64,000 nt of DNA from Chondrilla cf. caribensis (Eukaryota; Porifera; Demospongiae; Chondrillida; Chondrillidae). The stretch lies in the NCBI GenBank assembly GCA_964020155.1, contig OZ026560.1, positions 2,366,259 to 2,430,258 on the forward strand, read 5' to 3'. Numbering within the stretch: the stretch's first letter is position 1; every line of letters begins with the position of its first letter. This document shows positions 59,369 through 64,000 of this stretch, piece by piece. A program made the position numbers and the translations under genes. Below the pieces are notes generated by a model. It had not been told where the DNA came from. It ran no database searches and was given only the letters and a program-made list of their open reading frames with translations.

Positions 59369-62300
59369 TTATTGTACAGTACGTAAATGACTGTTAATTG
59401 CTTGAACTACAGACACACAGTCTTCTAAAAGCACAGATTCTTCCTGGAATTCAAACCGCTGCTTGATCCATTTGACAATTTCCTCTCTACTGGTTGAATG
59501 CAGTATATACTGCATCATGTCAGGGGCTACATATCAGGAATTGAAGATTAGCACGCATATGTACATAGGCAAATATACATACACTCTATTTACTACAATT
59601 ACAAACAGAAGCAACAATCTATCAATTTACAACTATACCATAGGTATAGGCCTGGATATAGTGAGTCAATCCACTAAGGATAGCTAGGATGTCTATTTGG
59701 TTGATTCACCCACATTAGCTGTATCAAACAGTACACATTAAAACTGTCATACATCCACACACGTTGACCAAACAAACCTACGTACATATACGTATGTAGT
59801 ATTCCAACATACGTCGTTGCAGATTTATAGAGGCCTTTCAAGTGATTACATGCCCTCTCTCAACATTGCAAAAATACTAATTAGTTGTTTGTTTAAAGCC
59901 TTTTCACTGGACCAGTGAATATTCCCAATCATATCAACTGGCATACTTTGGCCTATTACTGGAATGAACTAGACATAAACGACTGTTTACAAACTGTGTA
60001 CAGAGGTGCAAATGTTCTGGATGTACTCTATACATACCAATACCGCGGAAGGCGGGGTATATGGGAGAGCTATAGTTACTGCTAGTAACACAGAATAAGT
60101 AATAGTTATACAATGGCGTTTTCCGGTGTATGGAATATACACACCCGAGGGCGAGTGTGTGTATATTCCATACACCGGAAAACGCCATTGCATAACTATT
60201 ATACACTCCGCCACTAGGCGATTACAATTTTAGCGGGAAAGATCATCAATCAGGCTGCGAGTCACTGTCTTCTAGTGGATGCTTTTGTCTTTGCGTTGGG
60301 GACTTTGTCGAATATTGTTGTTCAGACAGTTTGAAGTGCGCGAGGTGCAGAGAACTGTTCACCCGCTTCCAGAAAGAAATCTTTATCGTTAAAAAGCAAA
60401 GAATAAAGGGCCACAGGCACAAAGAACGACGGTGAATATACAGCGCTTTTCAGCTTTTTAATAAAAGAGTGTAAAAAGCTATCTGATGTCGGGAAAATCC
60501 TTCCTTTTAAACGCTCTGAATCTGAAAGGATTTTTCCGACAACAATTGGAAACTTCGCAGTCCAAAATCCCTATTTGAAAGCTATCTGATCTTTGGTTCT
60601 ACCTACTACAGTACTAAGCACTCCTGCTGTTCTGTTGTGTTATCTTAGTGGTTAGTTTGGATAAATACCATATATGGCGTGTGTAAGCCTTATTGTTATT
60701 GCAAGTTGGTTATGAATATAATTGAACCATACCATATTTGGTAAGGAATGTGCCTCTTATTCTAGTTATACATCGATGTACAACTAGAATAAGAAGCCAA
60801 AAGGACTCTTATTCTAGTTATACCCCGGTTATGGAATATAATTTTGCATGGTTGCCCCGGCAACGGAGTGTATTGTATAATACCACTCACAACACATACC
60901 TTTGAGCTGATGTTCGATTGACATAACAGTGTCAAAATCTATGACATAGGAATTTGGTAGTGCTTGCGAGGATGTCACTGGATCAAACATGGTTGCATTC
61001 TCTGTTGGTTTAGAAAGGGCACAAGGCATGTTTAGCTGGAGAACGTGCTCTGTCAACAGATCTTTATGTACAGCTGCTCTGATTGAATCCTAATTTCAAA
61101 CAGAAAATACAGCCAAATGGAGGTATGGAAACATGTACACTAGTAACAGTCTGTCACAGTTCATGTCATTAACATACCAAATTCTCCCTCACCACTTCAG
61201 CTATCAGATGCAAACGATGGCCTGAAATGAGACAGTTGTCACAATAAATGCTACCACTCATTGCACAAAACAGGCACACACTATCTAACATACTGCACAT
61301 GTCCTCTAGCTCATCAGAAATGAAGAAAGAATCTTTATTCACAACTTCTTCACAATGATCGCATTCTTCGTTCAGCAGCGCTGTTCCATTCAGTGAAGTA
61401 CACAGAGCTGACATGAATTCGTCATATACACTTCTCAAATCTTGCTCTAGAGTAGCTGATTTAGCCTTAAAACCTTCACTGATGACGTAGACAATCACAC
61501 CATTGACTTTACAGCCACACAGCTCTAAACGTAGATACAAGTCAAAAATGAACCTGAAGTGCATAAAATACACATACATATGTACATAAAGTGATTTAAC
61601 TAACCACTAATCTTCTGTATAGCAAATATCAAGGGTCTGTGAAAGGACTGGACTCCCTTTCTTAATTCTTCGGTCAGATTATCCACAAATATATCTTTCT
61701 TCCCCACAGCTTGGGGTTGTTCAGAGTTAAGGACACAACTAACACCTTCACCATAACTCAGTGCCATATCAGAGATCGGTTGTAGACATGAAGATATCCA
61801 GGGTCCAAGTACAGTCTTATCCATAATAAAAGGTAATGAGTATTCTGTCGGTGGTTGTCGTACTCTCAAATAATATTGCAGCACTGTTGGAAGAGCTGTC
61901 GGAATATGGTAACAAACCCTAAGAACACTTAAAATAGCATTTACTACTTCCTGTGAAACACTAGGGGAACAAAGAATGAGTTTGGACAAAAAGCAATCGT
62001 TGAACAATAAAAGCTGTACAGCTTTTGGGACATTGACATCAAGAGCAAGAGCAAAGTGTACAATGTTCTCATCAGGAACATGATGCCTGTGCAATGAGTG
62101 GGGGGGAGAATAGCACGCGTTCAGTACATGGTCTCCTCCTGACTTTCTGAAGTAGTGCAGCCATATTTGGTGACTATATGTCTCGTTTTCCAACACCTGC
62201 ACTTGGAGCATGTCGTGAATACTTTGCAATGGACACGAAACCACCATCAGTAATGACAATAACTTGGAACATACAAAGTGGATTTTGTCCATGTACATGG

Positions 62301-63898
62301 CAAGATAGTGGTCGGGATCATATGTCAGCGGAGCCAAGTATGGGAGATATGTGGAAACTATGGAGAGTATCATGAAGACATCTGCACTGAAATAAAAGTA
62401 CTCTGATATATCAACCAGTCCAATGACAGAACAAAATGACCTCCATATAACTATACCTGAACTGTTTGATACGCTGCCGAGTTGGAAAATGGGCAGAATA
62501 TCTTTGGAAAAGGAATTCAGTCACATTGGACATCACCATGGCAATCATTCTGGCAGCAATTTGGTCAGGAATGTAGACCTTAAGATCATGAGCAAAACTC
62601 TGAAGCTGGTAATTCAGCATTTGAATTGAGAAAGAGCATCTTTCTCCCTGGTTGAGCAGAAAACATACACAGAGACATTACAAATAGCAATATCACAGTC
62701 ATGTACATACATACGTAGCTATAACTAAACCATGCTGCATGGTATTCGGTGCAATTTAACGCAATGTACATATACTCTCGCCTACCTCATAGAATGGTCT
62801 TGGATTCTTCCAATCATTACTTTCAGGATCATGTGATAGGAAACAAACAAAATTAGTAATCTGCTGCTTTGTTGCAACCTCAACAGTATCATCACAAATC
62901 TTAGCTGCTTGGTGCAGAAGTGAGAGAAAAACACTCCTAGTAAATATCAGTGAGAACAGTAAAACACAATAACACACATACCACTGTACTTGCATGTTTC
63001 TAGAACTTCATACGTATGTATGTATGTACATACGTACTTTAATGCATCGTTCTCTGAAAGTTGGAAGCATTTATGGAGTTTCTGGTGAATGAAGCTACTT
63101 GTTCCAATCACACTATAGCACGCTGTATACTGATTAGCTGATCTGTTGTTATCCCTGCAAACCTATTGAATACCATATGTACGTATGTATATAAAGAAAT
63201 TGCCACAGATTCAAAATTTGCACAATATCTGACACAATGGCACCAGGTGAGGGCTATTGTATAAATAGTCACATTCAATTTTTGACATGTGCTCATGTAC
63301 TGTCAGGTAAGGTGAGACAATCACAGGCTCATTTCCGTGTTAGACTTTGTATTTACATTTCTCTAACTATTGTCGAGGCAGGCAGGCAAATATTTGATAC
63401 TTGAAAGGATCATAATATGTTTTATGAGGATGTGGTACGAAGGGGTTCTCAAATTTGAGGAACATTCACTATAGTAAGAGACTATTTTCCAGCAATTGAA
63501 ATTATTTGTTTTGATTCAGTATATTTATGCAAAATTTAACTGCAAAACTTGCTGTGTGTAAAAAGTGTCTTTCCTATTCCGCATCTGGACTCTACATACA
63601 TACGCATGAGATAGGTAAGTTTGTGCATCATATGGAAAACAAACACTGTATACAGTATAGATTGAGTCAAGTACATCATGTTACGATAAGGGATATATAA
63701 ACTCTGTAGGTCCATCACAAATCAGAAAATCAGAACAAAACTCTTAAAATCTTCAATAGACATACGTACGTACATATGTACCTCATTAATGCTTGATAGA
63801 TAGTCCCTCACTAGAGACAATGCTAGGGTAATCATCTGCTGATCATTGTTGGTATATTCAAGCAGTGCACCTGACACGGCAACCAGTCTTAGCCCTCC
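59369..63898 (-). CDS. KIAA0825: KIAA0825 homologue, C-terminal eight exons (partial at right edge)
   Basis: Exons (minus): 63898-63782, 63162-63038, 62936-62786, 62647-62457, 62386-61605, 61524-61178, 61089-60900, 59526-59369 (TAA). All phases agree; the sum is 687 codons. Recognition rests on the block around ESNDWKNPRPFYE|GERCSFSIQM (across the 62786/62647 junction) and the following IPDQIAARMIAMVMSNVTEF...ADVFMIL, which I recall from vertebrate KIAA0825. The exact GERCSFSIQM identity is striking. The protein is large and helical, without catalytic motifs; its molecular function is unknown. Human variants cause postaxial polydactyly. The N-terminal exons lie beyond the right edge. Confidence 0.82.
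60030..60870. mobile_element. Cluster of hairpin-ended elements in the KIAA0825 intron
   Basis: A long hairpin (arms about 60100-60144 and 60153-60202, TAATAGTTATACAATGGCG... mirrored) has the loop CCCGAGGGCGAG. It is followed by CpG-richer unique sequence, a hairpin at about 60488-60541 (GTCGGGAAAATCCTTCC mirrored), another at 60754-60791 (CTTATTCTAGTTATACATCG mirrored), and TATACCCCGG ends (60048, 60819). It resembles the element at 2148-2910 in ends and composition. No intact reading frame is visible. Confidence 0.55.
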
Positions 63899-64000
63899 CT
63901 GAAGTAAGCAATGAAACATCCATTATTGTTTACACTAACACCATTTTAGAATATCAAAACAAATGAAGACTAACTGTCAAAATATATTTTCTCTGTTTGG

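Noticed and set aside
60851..60864. Second X-box-like palindrome GTTGCCCCGGCAAC
   Set aside because: It is inside a cluster of hairpin elements within an intron and not near a start codon, so a regulatory role is not supported.

Overview
This is eukaryotic nuclear DNA from an invertebrate animal. Every recognisable gene is split by short GT-AG introns, and the introns are full of (TG)n/(CA)n runs, TGTACA/TACGTA-rich sequence, minisatellites and hairpin transposons. A single ancestral-type ryanodine receptor, plus this repeat style, fits a non-bilaterian such as a sponge. That assignment is an inference and was not tested against any database.

Layout. (1) 1-850: at least two exons of an unidentified minus-strand gene whose 3' part lies off the left edge. 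(2) 1.4-2.0 kb: the end of a plus-strand gene converges with a small minus-strand coiled-coil gene; a perfect RFX X-box palindrome lies just upstream of the latter. (3) 2.15-2.9 kb: a hairpin-ended mobile element. (4) 3067-4792, minus: a three-exon gene for a secreted protein of about 259 residues, family unknown. (5) 5344-52683, plus: a complete ryanodine receptor (RyR) Ca2+-release channel gene. I could place 98 exons; the phases of all junctions agree and the exons sum to 14,199 nt (4,732 aa plus stop). (6) 52.7-54.8 kb: intergenic. (7) 54815-59333, minus: a complete 14-exon DDX59-type DEAD-box helicase with an N-terminal HIT zinc finger, 631 aa. (8) 59369-63898, minus: the C-terminal eight exons (about 686 aa) of a KIAA0825 homologue, continuing off the right edge.

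The RyR has all family modules in the expected order: MIR/inositol-receptor-like N terminus, RIH, SPRY1, RyR repeats 1-2, SPRY2-3, a long helical solenoid, RyR repeats 3-4, RIH-associated region, two EF-hands, transmembrane pore, and the C-terminal CxxC...H...H zinc site. Points that differ from textbook RyRs are an Ala in the selectivity filter (GGGIA), two fully canonical EF-hand loops, a Ser-rich insert, one probable U12-type AT-AG intron and one GC-AG intron.

The most interesting signals are: a 867-bp Mutator-like element with a perfect 9-bp target duplication that carries pieces of a RecQ-like helicase (21.06-21.93 kb); a set of hairpin elements with unrelated stems but a shared loop motif; and the tight head-to-tail pair KIAA0825-DDX59 (35 bp between stop and start), two genes that are both linked to polydactyly in humans.
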